The notes under the pieces are model-generated. The model was not told the origin of the DNA, made no database searches, and was given only the letters and a program-made list of their open reading frames with translations. A stretch of 64,000 nucleotides of DNA from assembly GCA_038534295.1 (NCBI GenBank), contig JBCAXA010000002.1:1-64000 (forward strand), written 5' to 3'. Shown piece by piece: positions 49,501-56,627 of the stretch. The translations under genes were made by a program, and so were the position numbers. Source of the DNA: JBCAXA01 sp038534295 (lineage in GTDB: Bacteria; Pseudomonadota; Gammaproteobacteria; Steroidobacterales; Woeseiaceae). The first letter of the stretch is position 1. Each line of letters starts with the position of its first letter.

Positions 49501-50377
49501 CAAAACCGATCCGCGCGGTGTGCCGCCGATTATTGTCGACGCCGAAGACTTCGCCCTCGGCGATCAACACTACGGGCGTTTGTTCGCTCAGATTGAAGCG
49601 ACCGAGACTGGCCTCGTTGCAACTCGCCTCGAAACGACCGCGCCGAGTTTCCAGAGCGCCGGCTCGGGCAGCTGGGAGATGACCGAAGCCGAGGGCGAGG
49701 TCTCGAAACTGAGAATTGACATCACGAGCACCGACACCGAAGCGACCGCCACATCGCTGGGGCTCGATATGGGTGTCATCGCTGAAAGCGCGACGGCCAG
49801 TATCGACGTGCTCTGGCATGGCCCGCCGAGTGCCGAGTTGTTCGAGTCGCTCGACGGCGAGTTCTCGGTTCGGGTCGGCGACGGCAGACTGGACGAGGTC
49901 GACCCGGGAGCCGGCCGCGTACTCGGACTCATGAGCGTCGTCGAGATTCCGCGGCGCCTGTCGCTCGATTTTCGCGACGTGTTTGCAAAAGGTTTGACGT
50001 TCAGCGAGATCACGGCGGACTTCCGGCTGGTCAACGGCGAAGCATTCACCTGCAATCTGTCGCTGCGTGCACCGTCCGCAGACATTGCGTTGATTGGGCG
50101 CGCGAGCCTGACGCGTCGCGACTATAATCAGACGGTTGTCGTCAGCGCGAACGTTGGCGACACGCTGCCTGCCGTTGGTGCAGTTGTTGGCGGCCCACAG
50201 GTCGCTGCAGCAATGCTCGTCATTTCGCGGATTCTCAGGAAACCGCTGAAGGGCCTTGGCCAGGCGTACTACCAGATCAACGGCAGTTGGGACGATCCGA
50301 GCATCGAGCGGACCACCGTTGAGCGTTTTTATGCGACGAGTCAGTTGGCCGATTGCCTGCAGCCGTCGCCGCAATGA
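46556..50377 (+). CDS. yhdP: AsmA-like phospholipid transport protein YhdP
   Basis: YhdP (1273 aa) has one N-terminal membrane helix (about residues 12-37) and a very long periplasmic beta-rich groove made of DUF3971 and an AsmA-like C-terminal domain. With TamB and YdbH it is thought to bridge the envelope and carry phospholipids to the outer membrane in E. coli. The C-terminal part (VEIPRRLSLDFRDVFAKGLTFSEITADFRLVNGEAF) is typical. It starts 2 bp after rng, and its stop overlaps the tldD start region, so the three are one operon. Confidence 0.94.
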   Translation: MPRLLRILLRWLGYFAATLVVLLAIAVGLFRLLVPELPEYREDIERRVSEAIGLDVRFAGLDARWRLHGPELIGTAVVVTEPIESAEVLSAERIVVGASVTRLIFDRRIVINRFEFEQVDIDVARDENGAWRLGATKVDDLLASMRGSGDDSGALPLAVSIDDLYVHYRDPNARRDRSEILVPHLEWSSNRSSASLTAELALADAGGTPLSLTVDREAADAPWNLYLNAVDTDFGAYLRTLPAAWPVPDTGFGTLELWLTLGGNRALSASANVDLSDVAVPLPGEAAPIAVGIKGHAEWQDNDEALLVGFDIDSLAVRDSTWPATRGELRLGRTDRGDLTLKLSYLRFDDLMVFADWLPDEWREQVVSASPQGDLIDTELEVSGWSNSELLYSLDSRFRDLTWQPVYGVPGVSGLSGQLSMDRASGRLGLDMGALTVTDPRLFPAPLDFSAIDGSLSWTRSRQGLTLIGNALRLRSVAFEAESDIELIVPEAATDVSIDLATRFTVTDLNTARDFLPRGVMKAPLQRWFDDALIAGRLENGELNLSGRLADFPYRDGNGRFEVKAVVTDTTLQFARNWPAAEVDSADISMVGLRLFSDRNRGNLLGNPTENVRVEIADVTEGVLTLVANASTRVPDGLNLIRNSPIRQVFGDAIERVSGDGQIDYSIDVVYPIKTKTDWTIDARIGTPGAELALAPIEQRLTELNGEVLMTRDSLSSNELRGVLLGSPIAIELLSGDREAGLAALAVINGAVSADGLRAEIGGAALDRLEGQADYRATVRFPSRERQDAALSIRLDSDLEGLGVSAPYPLGKFADAARRLQADVSFPAEGRIDLSGELEETGSWQLETATIDGVFTVERGRLTVGERLSDLPLSDGLWVDGRIESLRVIAGLDFVQSLDLPTGAAPVLRGLRFEADEVFAYGQRVADAVLQVDRNPREWLIQVTAPTADGAIFVPIDLESGDPIVLRMNKMHLIEDDPESSGKTDPRGVPPIIVDAEDFALGDQHYGRLFAQIEATETGLVATRLETTAPSFQSAGSGSWEMTEAEGEVSKLRIDITSTDTEATATSLGLDMGVIAESATASIDVLWHGPPSAELFESLDGEFSVRVGDGRLDEVDPGAGRVLGLMSVVEIPRRLSLDFRDVFAKGLTFSEITADFRLVNGEAFTCNLSLRAPSADIALIGRASLTRRDYNQTVVVSANVGDTLPAVGAVVGGPQVAAAMLVISRILRKPLKGLGQAYYQINGSWDDPSIERTTVERFYATSQLADCLQPSPQ

Positions 50378-51832
50378 GTGAATGACGTGACCAGCAACGC
50401 ACTGACAGAGGCGTCCGAGCAACTGCTTGCTCCGGGCGATATCGACCCGCGGCAAATCGAAAGCGTGCTAGGTGCTTTGATGACCCGCCAGGTCGACAAC
50501 GCCGACATCTATTTTCAGCACGCGACGCTCGAATCGTGGGTCCTCGAGGACGGCATCGTCAAAGACGCCTCGTTCACCGAGGATCACGGTGTCGGAGTGC
50601 GCGCGATGAGCGGCGAGAAAACCGGTTTCGCGTATTCAGACGACATCGCGCTGCCGGCGCTAAAGAATGCGGCGGCAGCTGCTCGTGCCATTGTGCGCGG
50701 TGGCCAGGACGGTCAGACACCGGCGTTAACCGGTCGGGCCGCGGAACCGTTGTACCCGGCATCGAATCCGCTGGTCAGCTGGGACGACATACGCAAGACC
50801 GACTTGCTGCGTGAGCTCGATGCATACTTGCGCGACCGCGATCCACGCGTTCGTGAGGTCGTGCTGAGCTTGGTTGCGCATCGTGACGTCTGTCTCATTG
50901 CGGCGAGCGACGGCACGTTGGCGGGCGACGTGCGCCCGCTGGTTCGCTTGAACGCCAGTATCATCGTTGAGGAAAACGGCCGCCGCGAGCAGGGCTATGC
51001 GGGCGGTGGCTGGCGTGGTTCGCTCGATTATTTGACCGAGGACAGGCGGGCACACGGCTTCGCCGACGAGGCGCTACGTCAGGCCTTGGTCCAGCTCGAT
51101 GCGCGGCCCGCGCCAGCCGGTACGATGCCGGTCGTGCTGGGCCCCGGTTGGCCGGGCGTGCTGCTGCACGAAGCGGTTGGCCACGGCCTCGAAGGCGATT
51201 TCAATCGCAAAGGGACGTCGGCCTTTAGCGGTCGGATCGGCGAGAGGGTCGCGTCACCGCTTTGCACGGTGATCGACGACGGCACGCTGCCGGGACGCCG
51301 CGGCTCGCTGACCATCGACGATGAGGGCACGCCAACGGAGCACACGGTGCTCATCGAGAATGGCGTACTGCGCGGGTACATGCAGGACAAACGCAACGCA
51401 CGGCTTGCGGGACAGCAGTCGACCGGTAACGGCCGTCGCGAATCGTACGCGCATTTGCCGATGCCGCGCATGACGAATACGTACATGCTGGGCGGCGAGC
51501 ACGAGCCCGAGGAAATTCTCGCGTCGGTCAAACAGGGCATCTACGCTCCAAATTTTGGCGGCGGCCAGGTTGATATCACGTCGGGGAAATTCGTCTTCTC
51601 AGCGAGCGAAGCGTATTTGATCGAAGACGGTCGCATCACGACGCCGATCAAGGGCGCGACGCTGATCGGCAACGGTCCCGAAGCGATGAATCGCATCAGC
51701 ATGGTCGGCAACGATCTCAAACTCGATTCAGGCGTCGGTGTCTGCGGCAAAGAAGGCCAATCGGTCCCGGTGGGTGTCGGTCAACCGACGCTGAAGCTAG
51801 ACGAACTGACGGTTGGCGGCACGGCAGCCTGA
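50378..51832 (+). CDS. tldD: Metalloprotease TldD
   Basis: TldD (484 aa) is the catalytic subunit of the TldD/TldE (PmbA) heterodimeric metalloprotease, which degrades unfolded peptides and matures some peptide natural products and antitoxins. The metal site HEAVGH is at 264-269 (LLHEAVGHGLEGDFNRK). GTG at 50378 follows the yhdP stop directly; GTG 50387 is an alternative. Its partner, pmbA, is 6 kb downstream at 57941. No peptide substrate gene is evident next to it. Confidence 0.96.
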   Translation: MNDVTSNALTEASEQLLAPGDIDPRQIESVLGALMTRQVDNADIYFQHATLESWVLEDGIVKDASFTEDHGVGVRAMSGEKTGFAYSDDIALPALKNAAAAARAIVRGGQDGQTPALTGRAAEPLYPASNPLVSWDDIRKTDLLRELDAYLRDRDPRVREVVLSLVAHRDVCLIAASDGTLAGDVRPLVRLNASIIVEENGRREQGYAGGGWRGSLDYLTEDRRAHGFADEALRQALVQLDARPAPAGTMPVVLGPGWPGVLLHEAVGHGLEGDFNRKGTSAFSGRIGERVASPLCTVIDDGTLPGRRGSLTIDDEGTPTEHTVLIENGVLRGYMQDKRNARLAGQQSTGNGRRESYAHLPMPRMTNTYMLGGEHEPEEILASVKQGIYAPNFGGGQVDITSGKFVFSASEAYLIEDGRITTPIKGATLIGNGPEAMNRISMVGNDLKLDSGVGVCGKEGQSVPVGVGQPTLKLDELTVGGTAA

Positions 51833-51917
51833 CAAACTGACGACGCCGTGCGTGCTGAACGCGCGCAGAGCGGTTTTAGTGCGTAGTTGTTTGGCTGAAC
51901 CTTAGTAGCGTCGAGGG

Positions 51918-52350
51918 CCGGCGCCAGCTAGAACCATTTTCCTCTGCAGCTGAGGCTCTAGAAAAAGACACTCGATTGCCGGCGCGACATCGAACCGAGG
52001 CACGGTTGCGAAACCGGCTACCTGCCGTGTCGAAGTCTGCGCCAGCGACGCCCATTTTTCTTTGCGGCCGAGCGCGAACGAAGACCACTTCTCTTTGTGG
52101 CCGAGCGCCGAAACAAGATACTCGGTTGCCGGCGCGACATCGAACCCAGGCACGGTTGCGGAACCGGCTAACTGCCGTGTCGAAGTCCGCGCCAACGACG
52201 CCCATTTTTCCTTGCGGCCGAGCGCGAACGACGACCACTTCTCTTTGCGGCTGAGCGCCAAAACAAGATACTCGGTTGCCGGCGCGACATCGAACCGAGG
52301 CACGATTGCGGAACCGGCCAACTGCAGTGTCGAAGTCCAACGCCAGCTAC
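51918..52350. repeat. 150-bp tandem repeat array, about three copies
   Basis: The phrase TTGCCGGCGCGACATCGAAC recurs at 51976, 52126 and 52276, a period of exactly 150 bp. Copies 2 and 3 are nearly identical; copy 1 is diverged on its left. Inside each unit a subrepeat of about 30 bp ending in TTGCGGCCGAGCGC occurs twice (TTTTTCTTTGCGGCCGAGCGC and CTTCTCTTTGTGGCCGAGCGC). Both ends carry CGCCAGCTA. The period is a multiple of three and two minus-strand frames stay open, but no credible start or RBS is present, so I annotate it as noncoding. Flanks 51833-51917 and 52351-52477 hold no gene; the latter has a direct repeat ACGTAATGTC at 52367 and 52380. Confidence 0.85.
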
Positions 52351-52477
52351 TCCCACAACCTTTCTTACGTAATGTCTTGACGTAATGTCGGCAAAATTGC
52401 GCAGGCTGTGATTGGCTTCACTGCGCGGAATATGGCAACTGCGTATCGTTGGTGCCGGGTCTGAGGAGGCACTAATA

Positions 52478-52654
52478 ATGAGTTTTGATCCCGGCGCAAC
52501 TGAACACGATCTCGATCCGGCAGCCATGCAGTTCGGCGAAGAACTTCGTCGCACGAACAAAGGTGGTCCGCGTGACGATGATTTCGACGTAGACGGTTTC
52601 GACGAATCGTTCGGCCGGCGCATTTTGCGCTTGTTCCGCCGCGACGGCGACTAA
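52478..52654 (+). CDS. Small acidic hypothetical protein
   Basis: A 58-aa protein, MSFDPGATEHDLDPAAMQFG to a basic end (GRRILRLFRRDGD). The centre is very acidic (DDDFDVDGFDE). A strong AGGAGG Shine-Dalgarno sequence lies 9 bp before the ATG, which is the main reason to accept it. A longer frame starting at 52412 has no such signal. No family recognised. Its stop overlaps the next small ORF as TAATG. Confidence 0.65.
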   Translation: MSFDPGATEHDLDPAAMQFGEELRRTNKGGPRDDDFDVDGFDESFGRRILRLFRRDGD

Positions 52655-52833
52655 TGCCGAAAGACGTCGACCCGCAAAAATCTACGTCGGCGCTTTGCAC
52701 CGTCAAGGCCGAGCCGCGCAAGTCGAAAGCGACTTGCCGGGGCGGCACGGACGTTTTTGAGATCCGCGACAGCTGGGCACCTGAGCTCGGCCGGAAGATG
52801 GCCAAGGTCCACAAACCGCCTACTCGTCGCTAG
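52654..52833 (+). CDS. Small basic hypothetical protein, overlapping ORF
   Basis: A 59-codon ORF, MPKDVDPQKSTSALCTVKAE to AKVHKPPTRR. Its ATG overlaps the previous stop (TAATG), the layout of translational coupling. The product is basic with two cysteines and no known motif. It has no RBS of its own, so it would depend on the gene before it. It could also be a chance ORF; the overlap and its full use of the gap are the only support. Confidence 0.4.
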   Translation: MPKDVDPQKSTSALCTVKAEPRKSKATCRGGTDVFEIRDSWAPELGRKMAKVHKPPTRR

Positions 52834-52904
52834 TTCCGAGCAATGCCGTAGCCCCATACGGTATTATCGACGCATAACGATAAAACCGAAGAGCGTCGCC
52901 GTTT

Positions 52905-53123
52905 ATGTGGTTGTCGAAACCGGTCTACGAGAGCATCCCGTACTTCTACTTCGTAGCAGGTATCTGCGCGCTGGCCGCGTCGGCGTGGCTGGATTACTCG
53001 TATTGGCCGTTGCTGTGTGTCGGCATCGGCGCAAGCTGCATAGTCGCCGGGCTGGTGGTTTGGCTGCGCCGGCGGGACTTTCGACGCAGTTACCAAACTG
53101 CCGACCCGGATGAGCTCGACTAA
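52905..53123 (+). CDS. Small two-helix membrane protein
   Basis: A 72-aa protein with two predicted membrane helices (about residues 13-29, YFYFVAGICALAASAWL, and 34-53, WPLLCVGIGASCIVAGLVVW) and a charged cytoplasmic tail (RRRDFRRSYQTADPDELD). ATG start with GAAGAG 13 bp upstream. Convergent with the FHA-ATPase gene, 38 bp apart. No assigned function. Confidence 0.6.
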   Translation: MWLSKPVYESIPYFYFVAGICALAASAWLDYSYWPLLCVGIGASCIVAGLVVWLRRRDFRRSYQTADPDELD

Positions 53124-53161
53124 CGACGCGCTTCGCGGCAGGCGCGGGCCTGCCAGGTCCT

Positions 53162-54409
53162 TCAAGCGATTTGGTCTTCCGCGGCGAGGTTCTCGCCGCT
53201 GGCTTCACTCAGCGGCGAATTGCGTAAATCGTAGTAGCGCAGTTCGTGTTTGCCAATGGTAATAACGTCGCCATCCTGCAGAACTCGTTTCTTAATGCGC
53301 TTACCGCCCAAATAGAGACCGTTGGTGCTGTTCAGGTCCTCCAGCACACAGGACTGCAGCGACGAAACGATTTGCGCATGGTGGCGACTGACGAATTTGC
53401 TCTCGAGACGCACGTCATTGTCTGGCGTTCGGCCTATGATCAATCGTCCGGCACCGAAGTGCTCGGTCGACGCCAGTTTGCCATCGTGCAGGATGTCGAG
53501 TTTCCCGAACAACACGTTGCCGGTTGACGCAGCCGGCGTATCGTCACTCGGTTCGATCGGCTCCGATTTCTTCGCCGCCGCTGGCGCTGGCCCTGTGGCA
53601 GGCTCCCAATCCAGCTCATCGATGGCGGCACGAATGACAGCCGCATCGACTGAGCGTTTTTCGTCGGCAAAGGCCACAAGCAGCGCGGTATCGCAAAGCG
53701 TGTTGGTCAGCCGCGGAACGCCGCCGCTGAAGCGGTAGACCTCATCGATGGCGTCTTCGGTAAACAACTCGTCCGGATTACCGCCGGCGACGCGCACGCG
53801 ATGCTGCACGTATTCGTGCAGCTCGCGCTTGGACAACGGCCCGAGGTGAAACCGGAGGCGAACGCGCTGGGTCAGCTGTTTGAGTTTTGGCGAGGCGATT
53901 TTGTCACGCAATTCCGGCTGCCCAGCGAGAATTATGCGTAGCACCTTTTCTTTATGGGTCTCGATGCCGCTTATTAGGCGTATCTCTTCGAGTACCTTGA
54001 GTGAGAGGTTTTGTGCCTCGTCAACGATCATCATGACCTTTTTGCCGGCCGCGTATTGTTCGACGAGAAACGTATTCAACATGTCGAGCAGTTCGGGCTT
54101 CTGCTTGTCGAACGGCTTGAAGCCGAACTCAACCAGCAGTGCCTGGAGAAACTGCGTCGCGGACAGCTGGGTCTGGGAAATCAACGCGAAGACGACATCG
54201 TCGCCAAGCTCCGACAAGAACGATTGCAGCATCGTGGTCTTGCCGGAACCAATTTCGCCGGTAATAACCACGAAACCGTCGGCGAGCCAAATCGTCGATT
54301 CCATATACGACTTGGCGCGAGCGTGCTGCTTGCTCCAGTAGACGAACTCCGGGTCGGGCGTCAGTCGGAACGGCGGTTCCTGAAGATTGAAGTGCTCGAG
54401 ATAAGACAT
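53162..54409 (-). CDS. ExeA-type AAA ATPase with C-terminal FHA domain
   Basis: A 415-aa protein. The N-terminal ExeA/GspA-like AAA module (1-270) begins with the family phrase YLEHFNLQEPPFRLTPDPEFVYWSKQHARA. It has Walker A GEIGSGKTT (51-59) and Walker B MMIVDEAQ (126-133). After an Ala/Pro linker (271-300) comes a forkhead-associated domain (303-395) with the phosphothreonine-binding signatures GR (326-327), SRHH (341-344) and STNG (361-364). ExeA ATPases serve type II secretion or exopolysaccharide export; FHA binds phosphothreonine. No kinase, secretin or GspB gene is in the window. ATG start; convergent with the 72-aa gene. Confidence 0.9.
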   Translation of the reverse strand: MSYLEHFNLQEPPFRLTPDPEFVYWSKQHARAKSYMESTIWLADGFVVITGEIGSGKTTMLQSFLSELGDDVVFALISQTQLSATQFLQALLVEFGFKPFDKQKPELLDMLNTFLVEQYAAGKKVMMIVDEAQNLSLKVLEEIRLISGIETHKEKVLRIILAGQPELRDKIASPKLKQLTQRVRLRFHLGPLSKRELHEYVQHRVRVAGGNPDELFTEDAIDEVYRFSGGVPRLTNTLCDTALLVAFADEKRSVDAAVIRAAIDELDWEPATGPAPAAAKKSEPIEPSDDTPAASTGNVLFGKLDILHDGKLASTEHFGAGRLIIGRTPDNDVRLESKFVSRHHAQIVSSLQSCVLEDLNSTNGLYLGGKRIKKRVLQDGDVITIGKHELRYYDLRNSPLSEASGENLAAEDQIA

Positions 54410-54491
54410 CCGTAGTTCAAAAAGCGGCGGCTCGGAATACTGCTGTTGTCGTCCCTGTAACGCTCAACTGTACCATTATCCCCGAAACCGA

Positions 54492-55595
54492 CTACAGGGT
54501 CCGGGTCTCATATCGCGATGTGACGTTCGCCAGGGTCTCCAGGCTGCTATCGCGCTGCGCCGCACTGTCGGCCACGACGTTCGCATGGCCGACTTTACGG
54601 CCATTACGCGCTTGCTTGCCGTAGGCGTGCAGACGAACGGCGGGGTCCGCCAAGATCTCCGCCGTGGGCGGCACATTGCCAATGAAGTTCTGCATGCCGG
54701 CGGACCCGAGCAACCGCGCACTGCCCAACGGGAGGCCGGCGACCGCGCGCATATGATTCTCAAATTGGCTCGTCACGGCGCCGTCGAGGGTCCAATGCCC
54801 GCTGTTGTGCACGCGGGGCGCGAACTCGTTCACGAGCAAGCGCTCGCCGACGACAAAGAACTCGATCGCCAACGTGCCGACATAGTCCAGCGCCGCCGTC
54901 GTTGCCAGAAATGCTTGTCGCGCCACGTCGGCCAGCCTGGCCTGGTCCGCTACCGTGCGCGACTGCCACAGGATGCCGTCACGGTGGCGATTCTCGGTCA
55001 ACGCATAGACTTCGGTCGACGCGTCGATGCCGCGACTGCCGATGACGCTGACTTCGAAATCGAACGGCACGACGCCTTCGACGCAGATCGGCACACCGCC
55101 GAGTCGTTCAAAAGCCGCTGCCGCTTGGGACGCCTCGGTAATCCGAACCTGGCCTTTTCCGTCGTAGCCCAGTCGATCGGTCTTCAGGATGGCCGGCAAG
55201 CCGGTCGTGGCGAGGGCGCCATCGAGGTCTGCCGACGACTCGGCGTAGGCCCACGGCGCCACGTCGAGGCCCAGCCCCTCAAAAAAAGCTTTCTCGCGAT
55301 GCCGCTGTTGACTGACTTCTACCGCTCGCACGCTAGGACGCACGGTCGTGTTGACGGCGATTCGTTGCAGCTCGGCCACATCGACGTTTTCGAACTCATA
55401 CGTGAGAACGTCGCAGGATGCCGCCAACCGGTCGAGCGCCGACGGGTCGCTGAATTCGCCGATCAGTTGTTCGCCAACCACGCGGGCGCACGCGTCTTCG
55501 GCCGGATCGAGAAACACGGTTGCCACATTCAGTGGTACCGCGGCCAGACCCAGCATTCGGCCGAGCTGACCGCCGCCTACGATCCCGACGCGCAA
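54492..55595 (-). CDS. purK: 5-(carboxyamino)imidazole ribonucleotide synthase
   Basis: PurK (367 aa) is an ATP-grasp enzyme that carboxylates AIR to N5-CAIR in purine synthesis. MRVGIVGGGQLGRML at the start, the ATP-grasp core (AILKTDRLGYDGKGQVRI) and NEFAPRVHNSGHWTLDGAVTSQFENH at the active site are all present. TTG start at 55595, fixed by the conserved GIVGGGQLGRM. It follows purE with a 10-bp gap; the order purE-purK is standard. Confidence 0.95.
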   Translation of the reverse strand: MRVGIVGGGQLGRMLGLAAVPLNVATVFLDPAEDACARVVGEQLIGEFSDPSALDRLAASCDVLTYEFENVDVAELQRIAVNTTVRPSVRAVEVSQQRHREKAFFEGLGLDVAPWAYAESSADLDGALATTGLPAILKTDRLGYDGKGQVRITEASQAAAAFERLGGVPICVEGVVPFDFEVSVIGSRGIDASTEVYALTENRHRDGILWQSRTVADQARLADVARQAFLATTAALDYVGTLAIEFFVVGERLLVNEFAPRVHNSGHWTLDGAVTSQFENHMRAVAGLPLGSARLLGSAGMQNFIGNVPPTAEILADPAVRLHAYGKQARNGRKVGHANVVADSAAQRDSSLETLANVTSRYETRTL

Positions 55596-55605
55596 ACCCT
55601 GTCGC

Positions 55606-56121
55606 TCACTCAGTGTGCGGTACCGGCTGCGAGAGCACGCGCTGAGTTTGCGCCTGGCGCCAGTCGTCTAACCGCACCGCGAGCTCGTCGTCTGATACCG
55701 CCAGAATTGCTGCCGCAAGCAAGGCGGCGTTGACGGCGCCGGCTTTGCCGATTGCCAGCGTGCCGACCGGCACGCCAGCGGGCATTTGCACGATCGACAG
55801 CAACGAGTCGACGCCCGCAAGAATGCTCGATTTGACCGGCACGCCAAGCACTGGCAGCGATGTCTTTGCGGCCGCCATACCCGGCAGATGGGCCGCACCG
55901 CCGGCGCCGGCGATGATGACGGCAAGGCCGCGGTCGCGTGCCGATGCGCAGTATTCGAACAATCGGTCCGGCGTTCGATGCGCAGAGACGATGGCCGTTT
56001 CGTGCACGACATCGAGTTCATTGAGGGTCTCGCTCGACGCCGCAAGCGTTGGCCAGTCGCTTTGCGAGCCCATGATGATGCCGACTCTCGTACGCATAGC
56101 CTGCATGGTACCGGCACTCAT
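55606..56121 (-). CDS. purE: N5-carboxyaminoimidazole ribonucleotide mutase
   Basis: PurE (171 aa, class I) converts N5-CAIR to CAIR. Motifs: GIIMGSQSDWPTL, VSAHRTPDRLFEY with the catalytic His, and IIAGAGGAAHLPGMAAAKTSLPVLGVPV. The first ATG at 56121 overlaps the yjgA stop (ATGA), suggesting coupling; a later ATG (56106) is possible. It forms a cluster yjgA-purE-purK with purC further downstream of the same region at 60640. Confidence 0.95.
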   Translation of the reverse strand: MSAGTMQAMRTRVGIIMGSQSDWPTLAASSETLNELDVVHETAIVSAHRTPDRLFEYCASARDRGLAVIIAGAGGAAHLPGMAAAKTSLPVLGVPVKSSILAGVDSLLSIVQMPAGVPVGTLAIGKAGAVNAALLAAAILAVSDDELAVRLDDWRQAQTQRVLSQPVPHTE

Positions 56122-56627
56122 GCGTCTGCTCCACGTTGGTTCTCCAGAGCGCGCAACACGCCGCGAAACAGTTCGCGATAGCAGTGCTTGAGCTCGCGCT
56201 CGTTGCGTGCGTCGCGATAGCGCTGCAGCAGCGCCGCAAGCGTGGCTTGGTCGTCGGCATTTCCGGGCAGCGTCGTCGGTACGTCCCGTAGCATCGCGTC
56301 GCGGATCGATTCGGCGCGTTTGAAGAGCTGGCGCTGCGCTGTGTCCGTTCGCTGCTCTGCATCGCGGGCGGCCGCTAGGGCAGAAACGGCGTCTGGGTCG
56401 GCGCGAAGTCGTTTGGCGAGACTGAGCCGCTCACGCCGCGCAGCGCCGCGGCTTATGCTAGCGGCGAGCTCCGCCGATTCGATCAAGCGTTGATCAAGGT
56501 CGAGTTTGCGTCGCTGCTCCGGCGAAAGCTCGATCAAGTAAGCAGCGAGGGCCTCGATCGCCTTGGCCTCGCGCTTCGCCTGCGATTTGCTGACGCGCCC
56601 GGTGCGCGATTGCGATTCGTCGTTCAC
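56118..56627 (-). CDS. yjgA: Dual-action ribosomal maturation protein DarP (YjgA)
   Basis: A DUF615 protein (169 aa) that binds pre-50S particles and promotes maturation of the peptidyl-transferase centre in E. coli. It is highly charged and helical, with the typical VSKSQAKREAKAIEALAAYLIELSPEQRRKLDL opening and LKHCYRELFRGVLR end. GTG start at 56627, overlapping the class-V gene by 4 bp. In E. coli yjgA and pmbA are immediate divergent neighbours; here one gene is inserted between them. Confidence 0.93.
   Translation of the reverse strand: MNDESQSRTGRVSKSQAKREAKAIEALAAYLIELSPEQRRKLDLDQRLIESAELAASISRGAARRERLSLAKRLRADPDAVSALAAARDAEQRTDTAQRQLFKRAESIRDAMLRDVPTTLPGNADDQATLAALLQRYRDARNERELKHCYRELFRGVLRALENQRGADA

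Noticed and set aside
51876..52340. Minus-strand ORFs of 154 and 139 codons through the 150-bp repeat array
   Set aside because: The openness follows from a repeat period divisible by three. One starts with TTG, neither has an RBS, and the peptides resemble no known repeat protein.
51918..52350. CRISPR array
   Set aside because: The repeat unit is 150 bp with conserved interiors, with no short repeats separated by unique spacers and no cas genes in the window. The same applies to the 134-bp array at 657-1050.
54585..55733. 382-codon plus-strand ORF opposite purK
   Set aside because: purK on the minus strand is intact and well conserved; the plus-strand product has composition typical of an antisense shadow.
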